Shown here one piece after another: positions 19,311 to 29,035 of a stretch of 30,730 bases of DNA. Within the stretch, counting starts at the first letter, position 1. The number at the start of each line of letters is the position of its first letter. This DNA is from Triparma columacea. Its lineage: Eukaryota; Sar; Bolidophyceae; Parmales; Triparmaceae. The notes beneath the pieces were generated by a model. That model was not told where the DNA came from. It saw only the letters and a program-made list of their open reading frames with translations, and ran no database searches. The stretch is taken from NCBI GenBank assembly GCA_030267965.1, contig BRYA01000540.1, forward strand, positions 1 through 30,730, read 5' to 3'. A program made the position numbers and the translations under genes.

Positions 19311-19937
19311 TTACAGAAATTCCAGAATAACTCTCCACATAACCTTCGGGAGCCTCTTGCGTACCGCAGTTACCCCAAGTGTTTGCGCTTCACCTCCGGC
19401 CAGTCGCTTCCTCTTTTTTTGGGTAGTAAAGAGTATCTTGAGGCAGGTCAGAACGGTGACGCGTTGAAGTATGCGATGCCACCTAGAATGGAGAAGGGCC
19501 TCGACAGTCGGCATATTTTGAGCGGCAGCGGCAGAGATTAGGGCAGTGCAGTTTGTGAAGCAGTCTTCACCGATGGAGACGGCAGGAGATAAACTGAGTC
19601 TCGTGAGGGCGGTGCATCCGTAGAAGGCGCGCCAGCCAATCGATGTCACAGAGTCCGGGATTATGATCGCTGCGAGGGAGGAGCAACCCATGAAGGTGAA
19701 ATAGTCAATCGTCGTCACTCCAACCGGGATTGTGATGGCTGCGAGGGAGGAGCATTGAAAGAAGGCGTAATTGCCAATCGTCGTCACTGAGTCCGGGATT
19801 GTGATGGCTGCGAGGGAGGAGCATCCGATGAAGGCGCCTCTGCCAATCTTCGTCACTCCCTTTGCAAAAATCACCTCCGTGAGTTCATCGTTGTCTCTGA
19901 AGCTCTGTGTGCCAGAGTACACTGCTGAGCTGCGCAT
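19311..19937 (-). CDS. BspA-type leucine-rich-repeat protein, copy 3 (short, mosaic)
   Basis: An intronless gene of 208 residues with only four complete 23-residue repeats plus the degenerate unit. It is exactly 92 residues (four units) shorter than copy 1. The head (SAVYSGTQSFRDNDELTEV) and the part up to LLHSRWHRI resemble copy 2. From RVTVL onward it resembles copy 1, including TTQKKRKR and GGEAQTLGVTA, and it ends in the shared RKRLPKVMWRVILEFL. This suggests gene conversion between the copies. Confidence 0.83.
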   Translation of the reverse strand: MRSSAVYSGTQSFRDNDELTEVIFAKGVTKIGRGAFIGCSSLAAITIPDSVTTIGNYAFFQCSSLAAITIPVGVTTIDYFTFMGCSSLAAIIIPDSVTSIGWRAFYGCTALTRLSLSPAVSIGEDCFTNCTALISAAAAQNMPTVEALLHSRWHRILQRVTVLTCLKILFTTQKKRKRLAGGEAQTLGVTAVRKRLPKVMWRVILEFL

Positions 19938-20427
19938 CTCGGGGAGGATAGAAGTGGTAGTACTGATAGCGCTTGAGCTAAGATATAGCGTGAATGCTTA
20001 GATGGAGAGGAGGAGAGTGGAATGTAGGTATTTGACGATGTAGTTTTTTCGTGACCAAATTGAAGCTAAAGCCTACAATGTGTTTGGATATGATGTAGGT
20101 AGTAGTATCGATGTTTGTTTTATGAAGGGTGTGTCGTGCTTGAAAAGTAGCTAATGCCAATAATACAGTTTTCCTGTCTTAATTCTCAAAATAAATACCT
20201 TTCCAATTCCAATTCTAGCCATTTATCCATCTTAACTGCCTTGACTGTACAACTTAATCGTTGGTGTCTACTTATACAGTTGTGATAACTCAATTTTAGC
20301 CATAGTTGTGTCATAAGGTGTATCACAAGAATATTTTTTCCCAACGAGTGACAAGACGCCGACTTCAGCATCCATTTATTTCTCCATACATTTCGAAATT
20401 CATTTCTACATCTACTCATATCTACTC
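19938..20427. other. Flank of LRR copy 3 and upstream region of the GY-repeat gene
   Basis: The first ~230 bases are the duplicated LRR upstream block. Its first ~60 bases match copy 2 and the rest matches copy 1, with the switch near 19996-20000. The following ~260 bases are AT-rich and presumably hold the promoter of the plus-strand gene at 20428. No clear TATA box was singled out. Confidence 0.6.
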
Positions 20428-21494
20428 ATGTATCACTCATTCAAATTTGCGCTACTTTTAACATACATATTTGCCACAACATCATCATACAAAGCATCAT
20501 ACACATCATCATTTGCTGCTCAAAGTTATCTCAGGGACGCCCTTCGCGGGGGTGAAGGCGGAGGTGGATACGAAGGCAGAGATAGATACCAGGGAAGAGG
20601 TGGATACGAAGACAAAGATGGATACGAAGACAGAGGTGGATACCAAGGCAGAGATGGATACATGGAACCTGGGGGTGAAGAGGGGGCTGAAATCGCCAAC
20701 GAGGGGGAAGAGGTGCAAGGGGCAGAGCCGAGGGAAGGGCCAATTGAGGGGGAAGGGGGGAGGGAGGAAGGGGAGGAGGAATTAATGAGTAAGTCGGGAA
20801 GTGTGCTAACAAAACCGGCTGCCAAACGACTTATCCTGACGTACTAACAACACCTCCGTCACCCTCCCACCTCCCCCACCCATCCTTAGCAATCTCTGAC
20901 TACTGCTCCATCCTGACCCAAACAGCATCCCTCAACTCCCACCTCCCCCCCCACGCCACAATCTACACCACTCTCCCTCTCCGCCCCCCCCCCCCCCTCT
21001 CCCCCGACCCTCCCCCCGCCCCCGAGATAACCTCCTACGGCCCCCCTTTAAAAACCTTCGTCCCACGAATCCTCTCCCTCCTCTCCACCCCAACATCCCC
21101 CTCTCACGTGTCCCATATACTCTCAACATCCTTAAAGCTCCTAGACACCTCCCACCGTTCCTCCACCCTCCACGCTAACGAAGTCCGCCTAGCAGCATCC
21201 TCAGATTACACCCGTCTATCCTCCCTAACAATGTCCGTAGGTCACCAGGGTCTAGTTAGAACTTACTCACCCCTCAAACCTCGTTGGGAGGACCACGGAG
21301 TAGGGGTGCCGATGGTTAGACCGGATACGGTTCATAGGCTTGTCGTTGCGAGCATTGCGGTAGCGGCGGGGGAGGGGGAGGGGGAGGGGGGGTGGGAGAA
21401 TATATTAGGTGATGTTGAAGAGGTTAGGAGACTTAGAGACGATATGAGGGGATACGTGGAGTGGGGAAAGGGGAGGGGAGGAGGGGAAAGGTGA
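20428..21494 (+). CDS. Secreted or plastid-targeted Gly-Tyr-repeat protein, two exons
   Basis: Proposed exons are 20428-20788 and 20890-21494, giving about 321 residues. The intron has a GTAAGT donor, a perfect TACTAAC at 20842-20848 and a CTTAG acceptor, and the join stays in frame through 200 codons. The N-terminus is a hydrophobic signal peptide (FALLLTYIFATTSS). It is followed by SSFAAQSY, which resembles the A-F cleavage motif of heterokont plastid presequences, although the fit is loose. Next come six-residue repeats of the form GYEDRG/GYQGRD, then an acidic stretch. Exon 2 begins with DYCSILTQTASL and a Pro-rich part, then a more ordered region (VSHILSTSLKLLD, LTMSVGHQGLVRTYSPLKPRW). 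I do not recognise the family. If unspliced, the protein would end after 139 residues. Confidence 0.6.
20556..20662 (+). repeat. 18-bp coding repeats (six-residue Gly-Tyr units)
   Basis: About six imperfect 18-base units encode GYEGRD, RYQGRG, GYEDKD, GYEDRG, GYQGRD and GY. They form a low-complexity Tyr-rich, charged tract inside exon 1 of the gene at 20428. Confidence 0.85.
20842..20848 (+). other. TACTAAC intron branch-site motif
   Basis: An exact match to the yeast-type branch-site consensus, 41 bases before the CTTAG acceptor at 20885-20889. It supports the intron 20789-20889. Confidence 0.65.
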
Positions 21495-21506
21495 AAAAAC
21501 GGTGGG

Positions 21507-21512
21507 TTTATT
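21507..21512 (-). promoter_or_regulatory. AATAAA poly(A) signal for the sulfotransferase gene
   Basis: AATAAA on the minus strand, about 80 bases downstream of the sulfotransferase stop. It lies in the 96-base gap between two convergent genes. Confidence 0.45.
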
Positions 21513-21590
21513 GTTGACAATAACAGAATCGTATACAGTGTATTTATAGCGACCTAGTCTCCCTCCTGACGGCTGCTCGCCATGTATTTC

Positions 21591-22562
21591 TCATGCGGTC
21601 TTATTCTTCCTCCTCTGCGACCTTATGAGCTTAAAAATTCCCCAGCAGACCCCCCCTACTTCCAGCGCGGCGAGCAGCCACACGAAAGCTATAATTCTAT
21701 CGAACTCCTCCTTGCTATTGACCCTCGGCCACTCCCTCCCCTTAAACCCCGCTTCACCCGTACCCTCCTTCTCCTCAATCCCGAGGAACTCCATAACCTC
21801 ACCATACCCATCCCTCCCTGTCTCGAAAACCAGAAGCCTATCACTTGGCACAACTCTTTTCACATACTCGTTCCACCGCTCGTAAACTCCCTCCCCCTCC
21901 TCATCCGTCAATCCACATAGGTCCTCCCAACCCGTTATGTTGTCTCTGACGAACTTGCGCTTCATTACGTTGTCCAGCATTTCCCTCTGTGCCGACAGCC
22001 GGCTGAAAGGCAGCACGGGGAGCCACCCAACGAGAGACCAGGGGAGGCCCGAGGAACCGAACCGACAGATCGTAGACTTTATACTCCTCATCCAAGTCTT
22101 ACCGTTCCTCCTGATGGTTAGGATGAACTTGGCGTCAGGGAAGCGCCTCAAGAGCTCCTCGGGGAAGCTACTTAAAGGCCAGTCTACCCCGCTGTTGAAT
22201 TCCTCCATCCACCCCCAGTCGTCCTCCCCCCCCTTCGCCATGGCGTTGAACTTCTCCATGAAACCCCTGGTGTCAACACGGCTGCTATCAAGAGGGAAGA
22301 CCAGCTCCCTCATATGCATAACGGGGCCTAGCCCGAGCTCGGAAAGCGCGACGCGCAAGCTGTCAGTACCAGTTCTCCCAGGTCCTAGCCCGAACACTTT
22401 GAAGGGGAGAGAGGAAGGAGGGGAGCTTGGGGGAGGAAAGAAGACGGATTGGATAGAGAAAGGATAACCTGACGGTTTGTGATGTTCATCATTGATCATC
22501 TTCCACATCGTCTGTAGGCACAGGCAGAATGGAATGACGAAAAGAAGGTAGATGGTCGACAT
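21591..22562 (-). CDS. Sulfotransfer_4-like membrane protein
   Basis: An intronless gene of 323 residues from the ATG at 22562; a TTG nine codons upstream was not used. An N-terminal hydrophobic stretch (IYLLFVIPFCLCLQTMW) looks like a signal anchor. At residues 58-69 there is the PAPS-type P-loop GLGPGRTGTDSL. Then come GLGPVMHM, DWP at 127-129, and FPDAKFILTIRRNGKTWMRS, the 3'-phosphate-binding region. The later motif VVPSDRLLVFETGRDG and a C-terminal membrane helix (~289-312) followed by a basic tail complete it. This order is typical of the Sulfotransfer_4 family, common in algae, fungi and animals, whose substrates are mostly unknown. It is likely a Golgi or ER membrane enzyme. It diverges from the IFT139 gene across 345 bases and converges with the gene on its other side. 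Confidence 0.85.
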   Translation of the reverse strand: MSTIYLLFVIPFCLCLQTMWKMINDEHHKPSGYPFSIQSVFFPPPSSPPSSLPFKVFGLGPGRTGTDSLRVALSELGLGPVMHMRELVFPLDSSRVDTRGFMEKFNAMAKGGEDDWGWMEEFNSGVDWPLSSFPEELLRRFPDAKFILTIRRNGKTWMRSIKSTICRFGSSGLPWSLVGWLPVLPFSRLSAQREMLDNVMKRKFVRDNITGWEDLCGLTDEEGEGVYERWNEYVKRVVPSDRLLVFETGRDGYGEVMEFLGIEEKEGTGEAGFKGREWPRVNSKEEFDRIIAFVWLLAALEVGGVCWGIFKLIRSQRRKNKTA

Positions 22563-22907
22563 GCTCAGTATTTCCTCTCCTACGGACAAAACTACGCGCC
22601 CTCTCTCTCAACCGTCTGTCGCCTCCTAATCGCCCCTCTCCTTCACTAATTTGAGTACACCCCCTCAACTGAAATTAATCTGAGTCTCCCTCAAGTGCCT
22701 CAACCCAACCTCTTCCTCTTTAAATCCAAATTTTTTCCCCTTGGTAAGCTTAAGATCCTCCCCTACGTCCTTATTTCCCATTCACTTCTCTCACCCGTAA
22801 CCTCTACCCCCTTTACCCCCCCCCCCCACCCCTAGACACTCCAGCGTCCGTCACACCAGTCAAGCTTGGCCCCCCTCCCCCGCCCCCCCCTCCCCCTCCT
22901 CTCAAAA
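22563..22907. promoter_or_regulatory. Shared divergent promoter region, sulfotransferase / IFT139
   Basis: 345 bases between two divergent starts, C-rich towards IFT139 with a long C run near 22820. No defined TATA or other box was identified. Both promoters must lie here unless there are upstream exons. Confidence 0.5.
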
Positions 22908-25900
22908 ATGTCCTCCAAATCTCTCAAAGCCACAGTATCGTACCTCCTCCGCAACTCTTTCTACACCATCTCGTCCAACGAGTGCTCGGCTGAGTTGTCC
23001 CGTCGCGGAAATGACCCTTACATCCTGTACATGTCTGCCTTGAGTCACGCCCTCTCAGGGAAGCACAACGAGGCCCTGAAGCTCTTCGGGCAGACGGCGA
23101 GGAAGAGGGACCTGGAGTACCCGGCGCTCATAGCGATGAGGGAGGTCCACGGTAACATGAGGACCGTCGATAGGCATGAGATTGACGAGATCCAACAGAG
23201 GTGAGGGAGGACAGCTGTCAAAAGCATAGCTCTTCATTCACTAACTCACGCCCCCCCCAACCCCCAACCCCCAACCCCCAACCCGCAACCCCACCCCCCT
23301 CCACCTACCCCAGCCTCCCCTCCGCCGAGGACAACTGCTCCGAGGTGGGCTACCTCCTCCTGTCCACCTTTTACTTCCACATTTCCGAATACTCCCAGGC
23401 CAAGCGCTACATCTCTCGCGTGGTCTCCCCCTCCGGCGTGTCAATGAACCCGACCCAGGCACTCGCCCACAACCTCCACGGTTGGATAGCCCTTTATCTC
23501 AACGAGGAACTCTCGGAGTCCCTCGACATGCTTTCTGACCCTAGCATGGCCAGGGACCTCGACGCCCTCATGTGCAAGGCGGCGATCTACAAGAGGCAGG
23601 GGAGGGGGAAGAAGGCGCTGGACCAGCTCAACGAGGCCATCGCGCTCGAAAGCTGGTTCACACCGGCGCTCATTGAGAAAGGGAAGACCTTCCTCCAGCA
23701 GGGCGAGTGGGAGCAGGCCGAGGAGATGGCCCAGCGTGTCCTCAACGCCTCAGACGCAGCCAACTCCTCCGTCCAGCCCCTCGAGGCCCAGATCCTCGTG
23801 ACGGCAGTCAACATGGTGAGCAAGGGAACCGACGTCGTCAAGAGCATCGAGGACCTCTTCACCTCCCTCCAAGCCACCGAGATGGGCAACGCCAAAATCT
23901 ACCACTCCCTGGCCAAGCTCTTCTCCAGGCTCTGCGGCAGGAGCCAGGGCGTCCTCGAGTACACCGTGAGGATGATGAAGGCCGCGATCGAGAGCGACCC
24001 GAGGAGCGCTGAGTACCACAGCGAGCTCGCGTACCAGCACAGGCTGCAGGGGCAGTATGGACTGGCACTTGACACGTACAGGGACGCGGCGAAGCTCGAC
24101 GAGAGCAGGTGAGAATGCATAAAGGGGGGAGGGGAGGGGGGGGGGGGGGCAGGCGAACTTTAACCCTAACTCAGCGCTAACGCAACCTAACCTACAAATT
24201 TTCGCTTCCCCCCAAAAAACAGCGCCCACGCCATGATAGGGAGCATATACTGCCAGATCATGCAGGGGGGACTGGAGGACGCGGAGCAGCAGCTCGAGTT
24301 CCTCAGCGTCGTGCAAGGGGAGGGGGAGGAGAACTCAGAGGTTACCATGATGAGGGCTCTGCTGGCCATTAGGAAGGACAGGGACAACGACAGCCACCTC
24401 AGGCTCCTGGACGAAACCGTGGAGAAGTGGGAGAGGGAGAGCCAGGAAGTCGTGAGCGACGACGTCTTCGACGAGTACAAGACCCTCAATCCCGACGTCA
24501 TGGTCGAGATCGCCAAGGAGTACCTCCAGCACCTCCACTCCCCCTCCAACGTCATGACTGGTGGATCGGCCGACACTGTTCCGCCGGCCGTTGTCTCAGG
24601 ACTTGCTCTCCTTGAAAAGGCCACCGGTCGCGTCCCGGCCCTCCTCGACGCCCACCTCGTCGTCGCCAAGGCCAACTTTGAGATGAAAAAATTCGACAAG
24701 ACCCTCGAGACCCTCAACCACTGCCTCTCCATCAACCCCGCCCACTCCGACACTTACCTGCAGCTCGCCCAGCACCACCTCGCCAAGGAGTCCTTCCGGT
24801 CCGCCAACAACTGCCTCGAGCAGGCCATGTCCTATGACTTCAAGATAAGGAACTCCCCCATCTACCAGCTCGTGAAGTCGGAATGCCTGGCCAACCAGGG
24901 ATCCCTCGACGAGGCCATGAATCAGCTCGAAGACGCCATGAAGCTCCCCGGCGTAAGGGACGGACTTAACGGGACGGTGTCAATCAGCGACAGGGTCTCC
25001 ATATTCGTCAAGCTCGCGGAAATATATTCGCGCCTAAACATGCTCAGCCAAGCAAACGAGGTACTTTCAGAGGGAAAGGCGGCGTTCGAGGGCACAGCGG
25101 AGCAGGTGAGAATTGGCGATTAAGAAGCTTTTAAGATGCCATGCGCCCGCTCTCCCCCCTCACCGCCTCCCACGCACCGCCCCACCCTCCGCCGCAGATC
25201 CGAATCCTTGTCGCCATCTCCGACCTCGCAATCAAGAAGAACGACTTCACGTCCGCCATCAATATGCTCTCCTCCGTCACTCCCGAGTCATCCCTTTACA
25301 CCCACGCCGTCGTCGCCAAGGCGAACATCTACCTCAAGCATAGGCATGACAAGCAGGCCTTCGCCCAGTGCTACCTCGAGCTCATACAGGCGAAGAAGTC
25401 CGCGGCTTCCTACGTTCTGCTCGGGGAGGCGTACATGAAAATTCAGGCCCCCGAGTCCGCAATCGAAGCCTTTGAGAACGCCCTCCGCTACAACCCCAAA
25501 GACTCTCGGCTTGCCGAGAAGATCGGCAAGGCCCTCGTCTCCACCCACGACTACCGCAAGGCGCAGGACTACTACGACAATGCGCTGCGAAACATGCCGG
25601 ACAACATCACCCTCCGCTTTGACATGGCGAGGCTCTACACGAAGCTGCGCATGTTCAACGACTCCGCCAAGACACTCGAGAAGGCCTTAAGCAATTTCGA
25701 CGCGGAGGACGAGGAAGGAATCAACCCCCCCCACGTCAAGGTTCTCATCAGGGATGTCAAGACGCTGCTGCTCCTCGTCGAGACCTACAAGGCTTCGGGG
25801 GACAAGGCCGACATGAAGAACACCCTCCTTAGGGCCCGCAACATCCAGAGGATGGTCATGGAGAAGGTGAGAATGGATCGAGAAAAGAAAGAGGATCGCT

Positions 25901-27299
25901 GTTGCGTACGCCCGCTGACGCAACAGCTTTAACAGTCAAACCCTCAAACCCTCTAACGCCCCCCCCTCCCCCTACTCGCTCGCTGCAGTCCCACTCTGCC
26001 GGGGAGAGCAAGTCCGCGCAGAGGACCAGGGGTTCCGAGATCAACTACATGCTGGCGCAGTGCGCGGAGGACGACAAGGACGACGACTCCGCGATCGACT
26101 ATTACAAGGAGGCCCTCGAGAATAGCGTCCACGAGCCCTCAATGCTGTCCCTCTCGAAGGTCCACCTTCGCAAGCACAACATCAAGGAGTGCGAGGACAT
26201 GTGCAACTCACTCCTTCGCGTGGCGACGAAAAAGGAAGAGGCTTCCATGATCATGGGAGACTTGCTCTTCATTAAGGGAGAGTACGAGAAAGCCACCATC
26301 CAGTACCTCAACTTGCTCGCCAAGAACCCCAACAACTACGTAGCTATGGAGAACATCGTGAGTCTGCTCAGGAGGGCAGGGAAGCTCAAGGAGGTGCCCG
26401 CTCTCTTCGAAAAAGCAGAGACAAAGGATCCGAGGTCCTCTTCTCACGCTGGGCTCTACTTCTCCAAGGGTCTGTACTACCGTTACACGAACAATATCAT
26501 GGACGCCATTAAGCAATTCAATCTAGCTAGGAGGGACGGGGAATGGGGCTGCAAGGCGCTTGAGAATATGGTTGACATTTACATCAACCCGGACGGTAGC
26601 AACTTGTGGGATGATGGGGAGGGAGGGTCTGACGGGGCCAGCAGGGAGAACGTCAGGGTGGCGGAGAAGCTCCTAAGAGAACTTGAACAGCTTGGGCCAA
26701 GGACCCAGCGCCTCGTCTACCTAGAGAACTTCCACCTTCTTGCTACCCAGGAAAAGGACAACATCAACCGGGCCATGGTCTCCTTTACCGACATCCTCGA
26801 GAACGACAAGGACAACTTGCCAGCGATGCTTGGGGTTTCGACAGCGTACATGATAGAGAAAGCCCCAAATAAGGCGAGGAATTATCTAAAGCGCATGGCC
26901 AAGATGCCCTACAATCAGGAGTACGCAGAGGAGTTCGAAAAGGCATATTTGATGTTGGCAGACATTTACATTGCGAGGGGGAAATTTGACCTTGCTCAGG
27001 ACCTCTGCAAGAAATGTCTGAGTTTCAACAAAAGCTGCGCCGGGGCTTGGGAGCTCATGGGGGTCATTATGGAGAAGGAGCAGAGTTACAAGGACGCGGC
27101 AGAGTGCTACGAGAAGAGTTGGAATTTTGAGCATCAGGCGAGCGCTACCGTTGGCTTTAAGCTAGCCTTCAACTACCTCAAGGCAAAGCGATTCGTTGAG
27201 GCAATCGACATTTCCAACAAGGTGCTAGCGCAATACCCAGACTATCCCAAGATCAGGAAAGAGATATTAGAGAGAGCCATGGAGGGCCTCAGACCGTAA
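22908..27299 (+). CDS. TTC21B: Intraflagellar transport protein 139 (TTC21B homologue)
   Basis: Five exons: 22908-23200, 23314-24108, 24223-25105, 25198-25866 and 25989-27299, in phases 2, 2, 0 and 0. They encode 1,316 residues, about the length of animal TTC21B. The start ATG has A at -3. Tetratricopeptide repeats run through nearly the whole protein. Strong family signatures are AHNLHGWIALYLNEE and ESWFTPALIEKGKTFLQQGE. Others are RSAEYHSELAYQHRLQGQYG, LNPDVMVEIAKEYL, and near the end FNKSCAGAWELMGVIMEKEQ, FKLAFNYLKAKRFVEAID and the terminal YPKIRKEILERAMEGLRP. IFT139 is a subunit of IFT complex A, which drives retrograde transport in cilia and flagella. Its intact state implies a flagellate stage. 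All four introns are 92-122 bp and have GTGAG donors. Confidence 0.95.
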
Positions 27300-27316
27300 T
27301 GTGGAGAGGGTGCAGT

Positions 27317-27348
27317 AATAAACGCGGCAAACTCGTTGATTAAATAAA
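27317..27348 (+). promoter_or_regulatory. Two AATAAA poly(A) signals for IFT139
   Basis: AATAAA occurs at 27317-27322 and 27343-27348, 18 and 44 bases after the IFT139 stop. The convergent PX gene ends only ~90 bases beyond that stop, so the two 3' ends probably overlap. Confidence 0.6.
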
Positions 27349-27387
27349 CTGCGATTATATACGGCACTCTGTGTGTGTGTGTGGACA

Positions 27388-29035
27388 TCAGAGAATGTTG
27401 CACAGGGAGCCCCCGTTGTCTTGATCTTTCCTCCTACTGGCCTTATTTTTCTTCTTCTTTCGCTCACTACCGAACCCCTCAATCTTTTCTCCCCAACCCC
27501 CTAAAGCGCCGGCACCGTTCGTGCTCCTAAAGGCATAAGGGAAGCTCGTTAGGGTCTCCTCTCCCATCTGCTTCTGGTTCTTCGCCGGGCTGGGGGTGGG
27601 GACGAAGCCGACAGCGCTGCGAAGAGCGAAACGAGTCGTGGAGGAGGTTTCGTTAGTTCATACATGCGACGTGGGGTGGGGTGGCCGGGGGGAGGAGGAG
27701 TCGCATGGAGAATAAAATAATGCAACGCTCTTCTTTCACTTCTTGTCCTTTCTCACCTGCTTCTCGTTGGCTACGATTTGTTTGAGTCCTTTGAAGTGAA
27801 AAAGGTGCAACCCGCTGCGATGAGCAAAGCAAGTTGTGGCGGTGCAGAGGGGGGGCGAGATTCGGTTGGAATGTGCAACGAGTGCATGAAGATTTGGGTT
27901 TATTCAATGCTTTGATACGATGCTGTTTCACTTCTTGTCCATTCTCACCTGAAGCAGTAAGCCCTCCGCTCATTTGTAAACTGTTGATGAGCCTTTCGGC
28001 TGCAATGAAAGAAAGGAAAGCCTCGCACGATCTCGTGTAAGGGTTCAAGAAAAGGTATCTCAAGTACTTGTTGAGAGCGATCCTGTTGGTTTATTTGCGC
28101 GCGCGAGTTTTTGAATGTTGAGGTTAGAGTTAAGGAAGTGCAAACCGCAACTTTACATTGAACACTCACCTCCTCGACTCAATCAACTTGCTCTTGAAGT
28201 TCCCCATCAACTTCTTCGGTGGTAGGGTTGGCCTTGGCGGGTATGTATTTTTGCCCTTCTTTTTTTCGCCCTGTAACGAGGCGACAAAGCCAAGAGCGGA
28301 GCACGTGATGGCAGGACTTGTGTTAGAGGCGTCGTCGTGCAGCTGCTTTCATTATTTTGGCCCATCATTCTCACCTCCTCCGCAATCGTATTTGTCCTCA
28401 CACCTTTCTTGTAGTCAAACTCTTCGTCCTCTTCGTCGTCCCAAACGCAACCGCTGAGCTCAACGCTCGAGGGGGGGGGCAGGCTCTCCTCAAGTTCCAA
28501 AAAATTCTTGTATCGTCTGTGGCAAGTCCATGCCATGGCATTATCAAAGTTAGCTCTGACAAGAATTTCGTAAACCACATATCCAGAATCCGCTATGGAG
28601 ATCTTAGGCGGTGTCATGCCACCATTGGAATCCCTATAGCTGTTATAATATCGCCCAGACTCGCTGCAGAGGGGGAGTAGGAGAGGCGGGGGTTTAGGAG
28701 AGGAAGAGGGAAAAGGGGGAGGGGGTAGGAGGGGGATCAGATGACAACCTTGGAACTCACACTGAGACGTATTCGACCCTACTGAAGACGGCCTCACTCT
28801 CAGCACGACTTAAAGGGGCCATTGAACCTGTCGTACTGCTTGACTTGCTCGTTCCAGAGAATCTTACGACAGGCTCAAAGGGGGCAGAAGGGGCAGGGGG
28901 GAGAGGGACATAGCTGTCCACCGAGGAAGTACGAAATACGGGCTTGGGGGGGACATTAACTTCGCCCGATTCTTTAGGGAACAACTCATTCGCAGAGGAG
29001 GTCTTAGGATAGCTGGAAAAAAGAGTTTCCGCCAT
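27388..29035 (-). CDS. PX (phox) domain protein with polybasic CNIL C-terminus
   Basis: Proposed exons are 29035-28761, 28663-28375, 28270-28170, 28082-27949, 27814-27757 and 27616-27388. The start ATG sits in CCCATGGCG. The first ~92 residues are a Pro/Ser-rich leader. The PX domain follows: ISIADSGYVVYEILV, RRYKNFLELEESLP (basic phosphoinositide-binding Arg), YPPRPTLPPKKLMGNF (proline loop) and LIESRRIALNKYLRYLFLNP. These four exons join cleanly in frame. PX domains bind phosphoinositides, usually PI3P on endosomes. The last exon reads AVGFVPTPSPAKNQK, then RKKKKNKASRRK and ends CNIL, a possible prenylation (CaaX) box. The exon sum is a multiple of three, but exon 27814-27757 contains one in-frame TAG. 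So either the end lies there, or a boundary, base or splice choice is wrong. The first four exons are secure and the tail is tentative. Confidence 0.68.
27617..27948 (-). repeat. Pair of related introns (introner-like)
   Basis: Introns 27948-27815 (134 bp) and 27756-27617 (140 bp) flank a 58-base exon. They begin GTGAGAATGGACAAGAAG and GTGAGAAAGGACAAGAAG and continue TGAAA in both. They end CTTGCTTTGCTCATCGCAG and CTCGTTTCGCTCTTCGCAG, with a shared CCAC just before. The similarity goes well beyond splice-site consensus, while the middles differ. Confidence 0.65.

Noticed and set aside
16502..19937. CRISPR-like regular repeats
   Set aside because: The repeats are tandem 69-base coding units without unique spacers, in a eukaryotic gene array.
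23587..25690. Overlapping frames on both strands across the IFT139 exons
   Set aside because: They are shadows caused by the GC-rich coding sequence. Only the plus-strand frames join into a continuous TPR protein matching TTC21B.
27653..28063. PX exon 4 read straight through both following introns to a stop at 27653
   Set aside because: The frame happens to stay open, but it would translate two introns that have matching GTGAGAA donors and TCGCAG acceptors. The resulting tail has no recognisable character. It could exist as an intron-retention product only.
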